NCBI GenBank assembly: GCA_038380435.1
Contig: JAWZYU010000011.1
Coordinates: forward strand, 73,343,501 to 73,407,500
Source: Ryuthela nishihirai
Lineage: Eukaryota > Arthropoda > Arachnida > Araneae > Heptathelidae
Length of the DNA stretch: 64,000 nucleotides
Direction of reading: 5' to 3'
Part shown: positions 12,113 through 23,940 of the stretch, one piece after another
Numbering within the stretch: position 1 is the stretch's first letter
Layout of the letters: the number at the start of each line of letters is the position of its first letter
The notes under the pieces: generated by a model
Told to the model about the DNA's origin: nothing
The model's database searches: none
What the model saw: the letters and a program-made list of their open reading frames with translations, nothing else
Program-made: the position numbers and the translations under genes

Positions 12113-12321
12113 TATTGTACTAACTTTCAAATAAAAAATGTAGCAGGTTGATATTGACAGAGAGTGATGAATAAAAAGGATAATTGAAAATCAAGGGTCT
12201 ATTCAGTGTGAAAATTAACAAAATAATAATATCTGTAGATGAATCAGGAGATCTCCCCAAGAGCAAATTCGTAGGACAATTTTTATTTATGTATGTTATT
12301 ATTGCAATTTCATAATAAAGT

Positions 12322-12480
12322 TGGTTGGTAGTTTGGGGTTTTATGGTCCAAGGGCAATTAAGGCCATGCTGATTAGACTAAAGGGAATGACTACAGTTTG
12401 TTCTTCAGTATGTCATCAGGGAAAAGGTTAAAAAGCTTCATAAGTGATCAAATGGATAGTCCCCCTCCCCCCTACTCCTA
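12322..12480 (-). repeat. SINE-like repeat family 3 fragment
   Basis: The stretch GGTTTGGGG... with AAGGGCAATTAAGGCCATGC resembles, in the opposite orientation, the sequence at about 48690-48745 (CCTTAGTTGCTAATGCGGCA then CCCCAACCAACC). Two diverged copies of one short interspersed repeat is the simplest reading; ends are uncertain. Confidence 0.45.
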
Positions 12481-12817
12481 CCAGTCTAAGTATCTGGGTA
12501 TAAGCTTTAGTTGAAAATGCCAGTTGAGCCCAAACTTTAGCATAATTGCCACTTGTAATTTTTTTTTCCTTTGTTATGTTCTATACTGCTAGGATAGCGC
12601 TGTTAAAAAGTAATTTTTAAGTACTTTTACAGATACTTGGACTGAGACAATTACATAATTTGACTGGGAGGAGTGTATTTGGGGGGGGGGGCGAGGTTAA
12701 AAACTGTCCATTAGATCACCTATTAAACTTTTGAACCAATTCCATTCATAACATCTTCATGACTTTCCCAGCTTTCAATTTGGCCTTGGCAGCCCCATGA
12801 ATTGCATACCTGCATCT
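12481..12817. other. Spacer with G-run
   Basis: No gene seen. A homopolymer run of about 11 G lies at about 12681-12691. Confidence 0.4.
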
Positions 12818-15105
12818 TCAGATTGAGCGCATTACACCAATCTCCTCTGATGATGCATAGAACTGGCCAGGTCTATCACCCCATGCTCTTGTAGTGCAAT
12901 CCATTTGGTTAAATGGATAAAATCTTTCAAAAGAAATAATCTCTTGTGGAAGTGAAAGGAATAGGAGGGCTAAGAGATCAGTGTGGCCTACTGATCTGGA
13001 CAACTATTGCTAGTTTTCTTTTTTTTTTCTGCCTTGCTGAGGAGTGGTCAACCACACAGGGTCCTGGTGCTGACCATATAAACTTACCGGACTAGAATAA
13101 GGCTCTGAGTTTGATTATTGAACCAGAATTTGCCGCATTGGTGGGCTTCTGTCGAGGGAAAATCTTCCACTATGTTTTCTGTTTTTTCGTGGGTTGACGT
13201 CCCAAGTGAATTAGATTTACAGGATATGTTTTATCAGCTGTTGGATAATCCTGAGCAGAGGTCATCGCAGGTATCTGAACTGTTGATTTTATGGGCATCG
13301 TCAAATCCTACATTGAAGGAAGTCTTCTAGTGTAGTTGGCTTCAGCCTTTAATAGTGTGGGAATGTCTTTGCCCCATGCCTGCAATTAGGGGGCTGTTTG
13401 ATATTGTCGGCATTCCCTCTCTCAAAAAACATAGTTTCTTTAAACATCACACTAACCATTTTTTTCTCCATGTATAGTTGGAATGTGAGGACTCTGTACA
13501 TAGATTATTCTCGTGATGTCCTAAAACAAGAATTCCAATGTTATAATTTAGATATTCTCGGCTTGCAAGAGACCAGATGGACAGATAAAGGTCAGAATCT
13601 TAAAAATATAATCTTAAGTTCCTCTTTTCAGGGATGGAAGATAAAAAGCATTTCCAAGATGTAGGTTTGCTTCTCAGTAGACACGCTAGTCAGTAGACAT
13701 GCAAGTAGATCTTAATAAATGTATAAAGGATCAGTTCTCGCATATGAATGTATTAATGAAAGGTTTCTTACAGCTAAATTTCATACAAGCATTAAAGATT
13801 TGAATATTATCTGTTTTGATGCCCCCACTGAGGATGCCAATGACGATGAGAAGGATAGGTTTTATGGGCAACTTCAGGATATTTTGAATTCTCTCAAGAA
13901 AGGAGATATTACCCTTGTTCTAAATTTCAATGCCAAAGTTGGTACTGACTCTGACCTTTGTGGACGGATGATAGGTTCTTTTGGTATTGGTAGCTGCAAT
14001 GGACAAAGTCTCCTACAAGTAAGTAAACTTAATAATTTGAGAATAATAACACTTATTAGAAACACCACAACATACATAAATACACATGGGTTTCACCAGA
14101 TGGCCTGCATAAGAATATGATTGATTATATATTAATTAACAGCAAATGGGCTAGTTCTGTTAGGAATACTAGGTCATATAGGGGAGCTGAAATTGGATCT
14201 GACCATTACCTTGTTAAAAGTGTCTTGCAACTTAAATTTAAGAACTGTTGTGCTAAGGTTCAAAAATTTATCTTTAATTATGAAGCTCTGAAAAACCCAG
14301 TTATAGCTAAAGCTTACTATGATTAGTTATTTGTCATTAAGACAGTCATGGTTTGCTTACTACTGAAGTTGAGGAAGAATGGGACCATTTTAAGCAGGCT
14401 TTTCTTGAAACTAACAATACTTCTTTAGGTAAAAAGGAGCAGGAGGCAAAATTATTTCAGTAATAAGGTACTTGAGCTTATTTCGGAAAGAAAGAACTTC
14501 GGGAATATCCATAATCAATACTCTACTAGTCCTAATAGAAAGCATGCAAAGATCTTAATAAATGTATAAAGGATCAGTTAACAGCTGTTGAGTATCTTTG
14601 GCTTTTAATGGCTTGACTGACAAAGCTGAGGAAGCAGTTAGGCAGCACACCAGCAGAGAGCTGTACCAGATAGTTAATGTTTTGTGTGGTAGAAAAAGGT
14701 CAGGTACACAGGGATTGAAGGATAAACAAAGTAAGGTTACAGAAGGTGAGGATTCTGTCATGGCAAGTGGGCTGAGCATTTCAGTGACATTCTAAACAAC
14801 GTAGTTAGTTATACTCCCAATGTTTCTGATGATGATAGATCCATTACTGACTTTAAAGTTGGCCCCATAACACAGTCTGAAGTTGCTTTGGCTTTTTCTA
14901 AACTTAAACTAGATAAATCCCCAGAGGTGGATAAAATTGCTACTGAAATGCTTAGAGCTGGAAATATTTCCATTACCCCACTGCTGACTGAAATTTTGAA
15001 TATCTTCTACAATAAAGGCATTGTTCCTAAGCATTGTACCAGAGCTATTATTTTCCATATTTTTCAAAAAGGTGATTGCTGTTCTTGCTATCACTTTTTT
15101 CATTT
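12818..15105 (+). mobile_element. RTE-like LINE, 3'-truncated and decayed
   Basis: The copy starts in the 5' region (TCTGATGATGCATAGAAC near 12842). It continues through the endonuclease (QETRWTDKGQ near 13565; a partly lost GDFNA block near 13925; MIDYILIN near 14117) and stops inside the RT at the GDCCSC block (about 15090). Frames are short (13398-13664, 13719-14120, 14117-14326, 14598-14795, 14888-15160). It shares subfamily-specific residues (NYEALKNP, DKSPEVD) with the minus copy at 6529-9132. At 13698-13735 it contains a stretch repeated at about 14543-14580, an internal duplication. Confidence 0.85.
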
Positions 15106-15436
15106 TTTGCATCTCCAACTAACATTATCTTGCTTTAAAGCAAGTTATGGTATGCAATGAACAGTCAAAATGTTGCAAAATGTTGTCAGCTGACAATGAA
15201 CTAAGATGTGGCAGGCTTCAAAAGCAACCACTTCAGAAAATGTTACATGCATAAACAGTGTCATTAAAAATTGAAGACTCACTATTTCTCAACTTGAAAC
15301 AACTTCCTAGACCTGTCTATGGAACACTTGATCACCTTGTTCATGATAAATTAGTGTTTCACAAGGTCTGCTTTGTTGGGTGTCAAAATACCTTACAGAA
15401 CAGCACCATTCTCAGTGAATAGCATGTTCTTATATA

Positions 15437-16614
15437 CACCCTGATAATGATGTGCAAAGCAGAAGTATCAAATCCAGTCACTTGGAATGCTGAAACTGGC
15501 AATGCCTATAAATAGATCAGGTCTCTATGCATTGGAAACCAGTCATGGAAAAGTAATCATAGGTAAAGACAGAGTTGTAAGTGAGTTTGACCATGGCAAG
15601 ATAGTAGGGGCAAGGTAGGCCAGTTGTTCACTGCTGAACTGTTGGGGTTTTCACTTCTGACTGTCACATGTGTATACCAAGACTGTGTGAAATATGGCAA
15701 AACTTTCAACCAGCAGGAGAAATGTGGATGTGAATGTGCAATTGACTCTCGCAGTGAGTGCAGACTGTTCTGCATCATTACAAGGGATCACGCAGCTTCC
15801 GTGGAACAGATAGCATCGTAATTGGATGAGGGCATATCCACAAGTATATTCACAAAGGTTATCCGTTATACCATGGAAAAAATAGGCTATTGCAGTTGAC
15901 ATCTACATTGTGTCCCCTTGTTGACTGCAAGACACAAAAAAATTAGGTTGCAGTTTGCAAAGATCTATTACAACTGAAGTGTGGAGGACTGGAAACAAGT
16001 CATCTTGTCTGACAAATCAGGTTTCAACTCTATCATGCCAATGGGAGGGTGTGTGTGTGGCATAAACCACATGAAAAGATGGACTCAGCTTGCCAAGTTT
16101 GAGTCATACAGGCAGGTGGAGGCAGTGTAACAGTTTGGGGTGCTTTTACATGGGTTTCCTTGGGGTCCCTCATACCCATCAAGACCTCTTACCGCCACAA
16201 GATATGTGAACATCCTCGCCAACCATCTATACCCATATGTAACCTTTCTCTTTCTGCACCATGATGCCATCTTTCAACAGGACAACAACACATCGCATAC
16301 TTCCTGAGTGATGACAAAATGGCTCCTGCAGCATTCAAGTAAGTTTACCACACTCGATTGGCTCCCTTGAGCACCAGACCTCAATTCCTTTGAGAATTTG
16401 TAGGACGAATTAGAAAGATCTGTTCGAAACCGCCAACCCTCACTGGCAACTGTGGATATTCTATGACAGGCGATCCTCGCTTCATGGACAGCAATACCAC
16501 CTTCGTGTTTTCAACACCTCATTGAGTTCTTACCATGATGTCTGGCTATTGTTGTAAGGGCAAAAGATGGAGTAACAGGTTATTAGGTAGGTGATATAAT
16601 TTGCCCATTCGGTG
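15437..16614 (+). mobile_element. Tc1-like element, nested and decayed
   Basis: An element of about 1.18 kb, bounded by CACC and GGTG ends and a TA on each side (15435-15436, 16615-16616). It carries Tc1-type transposase remains. These are the helix-turn-helix entry (DFDHGKIVGAR, about 15578), the first catalytic block (LSDKSGFN, about 16005), HHDAIFQQDN (about 16260) with the second Asp, and a C-terminal block near 16360-16420 (APDLN, ENL, DELERSVRN). Frames are broken repeatedly. Confidence 0.75.
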
Positions 16615-16892
16615 TATTTTCACAGAGCTGTTCTGAGGAGGGAAACCAGTTCCTCTCTTGCATTGTAATAGGAGATGAAACTTGGTTCACCATCACAGAC
16701 AAAAGACTAAACATATGTCCATGAAATAAAAGCATACTGCATCTCCTTGCAAAAAACAAGTTCAAGACCACTCTTTCAACAAGTAAAGGATGGCCACCCT
16801 TTTTTTTTTTCAGATCAAAAAGGTTTCTTGTGCATCAGTTTCATGCCAAAAGAAACAACAATTAATGCTTAATTGACATTCTGCAATAAAAG

Positions 16893-17266
16893 AGCGGGGA
16901 AAGTGTAGTTGATAACATGCCAGCCTCATAATCTGAAGTTCCCAGGTTTGAGTCCCAGCTGATTTATCTCTGCAAAATTCTCTGTCCTGCCCACAGTCCT
17001 ACCACAGTGAGTAGGGGATACCAGTGGGCTTGGAAAGGTGGCTGTCCACCAAATGGGATATTAAAGGCCTTGCCCCTTATGCAGTAGAGCCACACCCAGT
17101 GCACATTAAAAGACATGATGGAAGGCTACCATCTGTCTCCCAACAGCTGTCCCAGTGGATCCCCTCCCCCAACCTTCTCTGAGCCTTTGGGATCCTTGTG
17201 ACCTGTCATTTAGCCTGTTGCATGCAAAAAAGTGCCACTCAGATGTAAAATAACCCAACAACCCAA
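16893..17266 (+). mobile_element. SINE family 1 copy with 13-bp TSD
   Basis: The 374-bp copy has a tRNA-like head (GTTCCCAGGTTTGAGTCCC, B-box type) and the family's core and CCCAACAACCCA end. It is flanked by TCTGCAATAAAAG at 16880-16892 and 17267-17279, the target-site duplication. It sits inside the mariner remnant. Confidence 0.9.
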
Positions 17267-17650
17267 TCTGCAATAAAAGGCAAGAATCATAGATTTCTGC
17301 ATTTGAGGAATAATGTAAAATTTCATAATCTTGCACAATAATGTGCAACCACACATGGCAGACCGAATTGACAAAGAATTGCAAAAGTTCAAGGGATGTC
17401 CTCAAGCATCCTGCTCACAAGTCCTGGTTTAGCACCCAATAATTTTCACCTTTTGTCAGTGCTGCAACTAGCACTAGGAGGACAATGTTCATGAGCATCA
17501 ATGAAGTGAAAGATGCCATAAACAGTTGGTTTATTAATTTGGATAGAATATTCTACAAAGAAAGCATAAAAAAGTTTATCCCACATTAGCAAAAATGTGT
17601 CGATTGATTGGTTGATTATGTATAAAAATAATTCAGCCATCATTAAAAAA

Positions 17651-20013
17651 GTCTATTCTAAACAGTTTTTTTTCTTATTATTATTTTTGTCTGTGGCAGT
17701 TTTGTATTCTTACCTTTTCAACAAACCTTGTAAATTATCTGAAATCATTATCATAAAAAAATTACTTCCTCTATTATGCCTTACCTCTATTCCAAATTAT
17801 GGAGTTACAGGTTAAGAAATATATCACAAATTTAAAGCTTTTAATAAAATTACAAAATAGAGTAGTAAATCTAATAACAGATTGGTGGTATCAAATTATA
17901 TGGGTTAAATTTAACTTAAGTAATATTTTATCTTTAGATAAGTTTTATGTGTTTAGATGTTTAATGTTTTTATGCAAAATATGTTTTATTGAAAATAAAA
18001 TTTTTCATAAACACTTTGCTTGAGATGAACCTGCTGTAATTTACATATCAATAAAAAGCACAAATGCAAGAAAAAGGGGTATAAATATAAAACATTATTG
18101 TACCTAAAATGTACTGAGAACATTGAAAGTTTACTTCATATTCTAATGTAATGATGTGTGCCAGGTAGTTTACTTTGTTCAATTGATTTTACAATCTGTA
18201 AAAGTAACATGTAACTTATGAATTATGCATATAAATAAAAGTTTTTTAACATTAATAAATTTCTTTTTGTTTTCTTAATTTTAAATTCTTGTATTAACAT
18301 TTTATTATTAAATTCAAATTCAGAAGTTGGCAGTGATTTTTAAGTGATCTGAAAAGAATACTTTTTATTTAAATTGAAAAGATATAAATTCTTGCTGGAG
18401 TATTCATTGAAACTCTCATTAATGGTGTACTTAGAGCAACCATAAATAACCACTGAAATTATTCTAGCATTCACGATAGTATGGAAAAATGGGAGAGGAT
18501 GTATGAGTCGTACTTTTGTCTTTTCTGGTCATATTGTGTACGGTAATTACCAGTTTTGGAAAACGTTATTGTAATGTAATGAAATAAATTTTGGATAACA
18601 TTAATGGAATTTCAAAATATTTATAACGATAAAACGAAACGAATAATGGAGAAAACAATTTTGTTATTTTTACAGTTTCTGTCTTTTAATAAATTTCAGA
18701 TTTTCCTATATAAGATATATTTAGAAGCATGTGTGAAACAGACAGATGTACACTTTACTTTTATGATCAACAAACAAAGCCCTTCATTGGCACATTTCAA
18801 AAGAATTTGGGAAGCACCTGTTTTAGCCATCTTCATTGCAATTGGCGCTCAGAGAAAATGCTTTGTGATAGCCAGATAAGAGCTGCAGTGGAAAAGAAAG
18901 GGAGAGTCTCCATTAATGCAGAAGGTAAACAGCAGTTACAATAGGACAAAAATGCCAGGTATATTGCAATTCCCTGTGATTGGCTTAGACATTTAGAAAA
19001 TGAACAATGTAGGTGGCATAATTTGGGTATATGATAGAGAATTGAAGGAACAGACCATTAATTTATTGACAATAGTCAAAATTTTCGGTTTTGATCTTTC
19101 CACCAAACCTTCAACTTCCTCCTCCCCCCCCCCCCCTTGAAACATTTTCATTATGTAAGTTTGTATATCCATTAACAATAAACCTCACCTTATCATATGT
19201 TGAGAAAAGTAAAGAAGGTAATTCTCATGTTTCAATCGAGCAATAACGACTCAAATCTTATACTTCTCTGCAGTTCCTTTAAGAAGAGACTGGGCAAAGT
19301 TAAATTTATTCATTAGATTATTTTTTATTCTATTTGAAGTCTATTTCTGAGGAAACTCATTTAATTATTTTCCATTAGCTCTTCTACAGGAAAGCATTGA
19401 TAAAAATAGTTCAGTGTCATCAAATGACTCAAGAAATATATGTTGGAAATCTATTTTAATGAAACCGAAAAATTGGAGGTGAAAGAAAATAAAATTTCAG
19501 TTGAATTTGAGAGAACAAACAGAATTTATACAAAGGAAAATATTTTTCACTATTGGAAAAATCAAGGCAAAACATTGCAAAGAATTATTTTAGTAGTACT
19601 CAGATATCTACAGGGAGAGTTTTTTCTATGTTTAAACAGATTCTCTCTGACAAATGAAATAATTTGAATTCAAAATTATTAGGAGACGTTTTACTTATAA
19701 TGATATAAAAATATAAAAAGTAGAATAACATTAATTGCATTATAATATCAAATATTTTTGAGTGCATTCCTTTTTTTTATCGACTATGCATCGTAATGTT
19801 TATATTTCTGAAGGTAATTTCACTGTTTTTTAAATTTCCTTGAGTCATTTTTGCAATTTGTTTTAAAAATATTAATCAGTGCACAAAAATCATTATAGTA
19901 CTAAGAATTACGATTGCATACTTATGCCTAGAAATTTTTATTATTTATTAATAATGATCCATTTTATTCTGAACAATTCTTAGATATTTGAAATTTGGTG
20001 TAATTTCTTCAGT
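17651..20013. other. AT-rich stretch, no gene recognised
   Basis: About 2.4 kb of very AT-rich sequence. Frames of 70-90 codons (17799-18023, 18604-18879, 19440-19667) are low-complexity Lys/Ile/Phe-rich translations with no motif. A run of C lies near 19120-19136. It is probably the intron upstream of the first ATPase exon. Confidence 0.5.
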
Positions 20014-20340
20014 CAGGGACATATCTAGGGGGTGGCGATCTCCCCCCCCCCCCCAAAAAAAAAAAAAAAAAAATATTTCAGTCATCTTATGTGAAATCTC
20101 AAACTTGTCTACCTGGTTTGAAATCTAAAAAAAAAAAAAGTGTCTTTGTATAATTTTTATTTTAGCCTCATATTTTATGCCCAATACTAAAAATAGGTAT
20201 AAAGAAAATAACTATAAATTTAGTTAATTAATGAAATGACTTCATTAATGAAATAACTCATCAGAGTTAACTCGACAGATATTCAAATCAATCAGCAGAC
20301 ACTTTTACGTCGATTTTAGTTTTTGAGGAAAAATTGTCTT

Positions 20341-20413
20341 GAGCCGGGTGAGATACGAACCCACGACCTCCTGATAACATGTCAGGTGCTCTGGACCACT
20401 GAGCTACCGGCCG
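20341..20413 (-). repeat. tRNA-like SINE head (family 2), 73 nt
   Basis: On the minus strand this 73-nt stretch folds as a complete cloverleaf. It has a 7-bp acceptor with one mismatch and one G-T pair, D stem GCTC/GAGC, anticodon stem CCTGA/TCAGG and T stem GTGGG/CTCAC with one G-T pair. The anticodon loop is CATGTTA, giving TGT in the anticodon place but A instead of the invariant T33. A T5 run follows 8 nt after the 3' end. A related sequence with the same loop lies at 39520-39592, so I read it as a tRNA-derived SINE head, not a working tRNA. Confidence 0.6.
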
Positions 20414-20500
20414 CCGATCAAGATTTCCTCTAACTAGCGCTATGAACATTCCTTCTATGTTTCCCATTGGCGCTTTTTGCCGACAATATTTCCAGCCACA

Positions 20501-20604
20501 AGCGGCACTTATATTGCCCAATATCTATTGGGCAATATAAGTGCCACTTGGCAAATAAGTGCCGCTTGGGCAATATAAGTGCCGCTTGGGCAATATAAGT
20601 GCCC
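20501..20604. repeat. Palindrome plus 20-bp tandem repeat
   Basis: A 19-nt perfect inverted repeat (20505-20523 and 20527-20545, 3-nt loop) built on GGCACTTATATTGCCCAAT leads into tandem 20-bp units GCCGCTTGGGCAATATAAGT. Two of these are exact (20561-20600) and at least one diverged unit precedes them. Confidence 0.85.
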
Positions 20605-20670
20605 TCTCCAAGGCCAAATTCAATTACCCCCCCCCCCTCTCCTGAAACTAAATCCTGGTACGTGCCTATC

Positions 20671-21372
20671 TTCAAAGGCAGGCTTTCAGAATACTATTAC
20701 TGAACATATTTTAATGACCCAGGATTCAGTAATTTCGATTGTATGGCTTACATACATTATTAGAATACATAGTGGCATCATTCTATTTATTCAAAGCTGG
20801 GTCCCCTAATTGCAATTTTTATTTTATTATTATTCTTAAACCACAATTTTTAAGAATCAATAGCTGAAAAAGTAGCTGCAACATTCTATTTACACGTGTT
20901 TATTTTGTTATTAATAATTTTTATTAATATTGATGTTTCCTTTTTCCAATTTTTTTTTGTTTTTTAACAAGTGGATTAATTGAATTGATGCAAATTGCTG
21001 GATGACACTATTGCATGCATGTATAATAAAAATGATAACATATATTTCATTATTTTGCATTTGTACTAAAAGTATTGAAATAACATTAACCTAACATTAT
21101 AACGAAATTTATATTTTGATATAATGAAAATCATAACAAAAAACGATCTCAAGTTTTTGGCTGTAATGAAAAACGTAATGAAACGTTTTTCCTTTCATTT
21201 GCCAACACTGGTAATTACTGATTGCTATAATTGTACTGAATAAAGATAGACATATTTTGGTTTAATAGTATTACTATACCATAATGTTGCATCTCATTTT
21301 TAAATTAAGCTATGCATATATTATAATATTTAGTTTCCTTAGTGAGGTATCAATTTGTCATTTTTCTTACAG
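20671..21372. other. AT-rich intron sequence
   Basis: Nothing coding seen. It ends in a pyrimidine tract and the AG acceptor (21371-21372) of the next exon. Confidence 0.5.
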
Positions 21373-21437
21373 GTTATTCCTGTAGGCTATTGACTCAGAC
21401 AGTGCCACTTCTAATCATCAATGAAGACAGTTTAGAT
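21373..21437 (+). CDS. ATP8A: P4-ATPase (ATP8A-like) exon a
   Basis: The 65-bp exon has acceptor TTTTTCTTACAG and donor GTTAGT. It starts with two bases that complete a Gly codon from an upstream exon, then reads YSCRLLTQTVPLLIINEDSLD. This matches the end of the nucleotide-binding region of class-1 flippases, where ATP8A proteins have GYSCRLL and a conserved INE..SLD. It ends in phase 0, and the next exon continues with NTREAIRRH, as in ATP8A. The upstream exon (with the LTGDKQETA motif) was searched for and not found in the window. Confidence 0.8.
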
Positions 21438-22706
21438 GTTAGTATATTCTTAACTCTTGTGCTTGTATATATATCTAAATAATGATTAATAATTTAAATT
21501 ATGCCTATTACAATTTTAATCATGAATGTTTAGAAATATGTCGTTAATTTATTGTGCCAGAAGAATTGTTTTTCATGAGTTTACAGTAAATACACATCAA
21601 TAAGCAGTAATAATTTTGAAAGAAAAATGCTTTAGTGTATTTTTTGATAACTTATCTTCAGTAGGAACTGTAAGAAAAGGCATGGGATATTTTCTCATGT
21701 TTCTCATCTTCACACCTGTTCTTATATGTATTATTGTATGAAAGTCTTCATAATTCATTTTGCTAATCTTTCTGATTGCTGAAAACATGATCAACATGAA
21801 TGATGATGGAAACCTGATCCTTCATGCTGGTAACATGATCAAGCAAACACATCCTCTTCATACACAGAATGCTGTGTAACAAAGGGATTTATCAGCTTAA
21901 TATTACTCTCAAAAATCAAACCATCCAATTTTCAAAACACAAAACATCTAGCATTAATATCAAACAAAATCATCAAGCTACTACTATATTTAGGCATAGT
22001 CAAACTTTTATAACTGGCATAAACTTTTAAAAAGACCAAAAATGGATCATAACTTTAGTATTGAAGTGTAAACTAATTTCTCCACACTTTATATAGATTC
22101 TTAAAACTGCAACAGCAGCTCTATTCTCTACTTATGTCCCAAATATGTAGTTCATCACCATCTTGCTAAGTCATTTTGTTATCCCTATATTAACATTATA
22201 CCTTTAAACAATGACAGATTAAGGTATCTGAAGGCCCCAGGTGTAAAAGATTTGAGAGATCCTAGGCCTCAGCTGTCCAGGAGCATGTGCCTATATATAT
22301 ATAGGGAGGAAGGTACTCTACAGAATACTTTGCAACTTACAAATGGAAAAAATACATGCAGCAGATTAAATAAAATGAAATGCATAAATAGAAAATTTAA
22401 TATATATTATATAAACTTGCTTATATTAAAAAATAAACAAAAACTGAGTTACAAACAAAAATGAATATATGTTCAGTTTAGTGTATTTAACAAAACTCAC
22501 AACATATTTGGTATTCCTAAGTAAAAACATGTGTTGTGTATATAAATAGTACATTATACTGATTGTGAAATATTTTACTCAGTAAAATGCTTTAAAAAAA
22601 ATCAAGTTTTGAGAGTCCAATGAGTGTCAAGGCCCTAGGCTATAACCTGCCTTTAAATGTAACCCATCTCAGTGTTCATAGAATTATAACATTTTAGGAT
22701 TACCTA
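21438..22706. other. Intron with ancient LINE fragment
   Basis: Mostly AT-rich. About 21980-22200 is a weak, very old minus-strand match to the 3' part of the RTE-like LINE (blocks like TTTCTCCACACTTTATATAGA). The stretch at 22640-22690 (AATGTAACCCATCTCAG) resembles 23290-23320 and 23380-23400, a short diverged repeat. No gene seen. Confidence 0.45.
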
Positions 22707-23268
22707 TGAGGTGCTGCATTAGAAAAATAGAATAGGAAATGCTGCTGGGACTTTTAAGAATCTGTGAAGAATGCGGAAAAATAGGCACCTACACCTAAAG
22801 ACTAAAATTGGGCTGCATAATAGTTTGGTTCTTTCTATTTAGGGTTTGTTATAGTAGTGAAATTTGCATCGTTTGTAAGCAAGATAACAGGAAACTTGAT
22901 GCCTTTGATTCTAGATTGCATATGCAGTAATTTGGGCATTAGATGGTTTGACTTTGTGAGTAATGATGAGGTTAGGAGTTGGCAGCCTCATTCGAGTAGC
23001 ATATTGTGCAAAGAGAGACTGCATTTGTTTGGCCATGTTGCCCATATGCATAGTTGCAGATTGGCAAATAGACTTATGAATAGTGTGTCTAAAGGACTCA
23101 GGAAAAGGACCAGATCTAGGATGCAGTGGACACACAATGTCAAATAGGACTTTGCTGGAATTGGTCTACAGTGACCAAATGAAGAACTGTAATTCAAGAC
23201 AGATGTGTTTGGAGAAAAAATTACATAGTGTGTTGGCCCCCGTGTAATCCATGGCTGCATGAGGATTT
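22707..23268 (+). mobile_element. RTE-like LINE, 3' end only
   Basis: The piece corresponds to the last about 540 bp of the LINE frame (AAGTFKN, LGIRWFDF, KERLHLFGHVAHM, RLANRLMNSV) and its end CCATGGCTGCATGAGGA. It is 5'-truncated, with a disrupted frame; the longest piece is 22857-23147. The usual GAT tail is replaced by TATG repeats. Confidence 0.8.
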
Positions 23269-23572
23269 TGTATGTATGTATGCTTGCCTATTGAATGTGA
23301 CCCATTTCAATTTCATAGGATTGTAATATTTTGAAGTGATCTGTAAAAGAAGATTCTTTAAACTGAAAAGATAGAAACCTATTTAATGTGACCCAACTCA
23401 ACGAACATTTTTAGATTTCCAAATATATTATACTTCTTTTAGAATAATTTTTTAAGTTTATTGTTGCAAGTTTCAGTTTATTGTTCGATTGTTAACAAGT
23501 GCTTAGGTTGACAATACTCACTGGTAGAATTATGAGAGAACTGTATATGTTGCAACCTTGAGCTTGAACTGG

Positions 23573-23940
23573 ATTGGGTTGTTTTACCTCTGAGCAGCAT
23601 TTCTGTAAACAACAGGCTAAATGGCCAGGTCACAAGGATCCATTAGACAGCTATTAGGAGACAAGATGGTAGCTTCCTGTCAAGGCTATCCAGCATGTTC
23701 TTTAACTTGCTCTTCACACACATGGGGCTCCACCCATCAGATGGGCAATTTAACATCCCATCTGATGGAAGGTGGCCTTTCCAATCCCATTGGTCTCTCC
23801 TACCTACCAAAGGGATGGTGGGGAGTTTTGTGGAGATAAATCTGAATATTAGACTAAGTGGGACTAGAACCTGGGAACTGCAGATTATGAGCCTGGTACA
23901 CTACCTACTATCCACCCCCATCCCAGCTTGGACTGCATAA
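23573..23940 (-). mobile_element. SINE family 1 copy
   Basis: A nearly full-length minus-strand copy: 3' end GATTGGGTTGTTTTACCTCT at 23573, core with CTGTCTCC-type blocks diverged, tRNA-like head near 23860-23935 degraded. Flanking duplication not resolved. Confidence 0.8.

Larger units (their letters stand above)
15150..17650 (+). mobile_element. Mariner element remnant with two nested insertions
   Basis: Pieces of one mariner transposase lie on both sides of a Tc1 element and of a SINE. The N-terminal part (YGTLDHLVHDKLVFHKVC) is at about 15310-15375. The middle (FLSCIVIGDETWF, first catalytic Asp in GDETW) is at about 16645-16685. The C-terminal part (LAPNNFHLL, then ALGGQ) is at about 17425-17500. 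It has several stops and frameshifts, so it is dead. Terminal repeats were not resolved. Confidence 0.75.
20014..20670. repeat. Composite repeat block, possible transposon
   Basis: The left end CAGGGACATATCTAGG and the right end (minus strand AGGCACGTACCAGGAT) are imperfect inverted matches. Inside are a C run followed by an A run (20040-20073), a tRNA-like sequence, a palindrome and a tandem repeat. It could be a non-autonomous DNA transposon holding a SINE head. The boundaries are tentative. Confidence 0.4.

Noticed and set aside
18604..18879. 91-codon frame in AT-rich sequence
   Set aside because: Low-complexity Ile/Phe/Lys translation without family resemblance; expected by chance.
19440..19667. 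75-codon frame considered as the missing upstream ATPase exon
   Set aside because: No match to the VLTGDKQETA region and no suitable splice sites.
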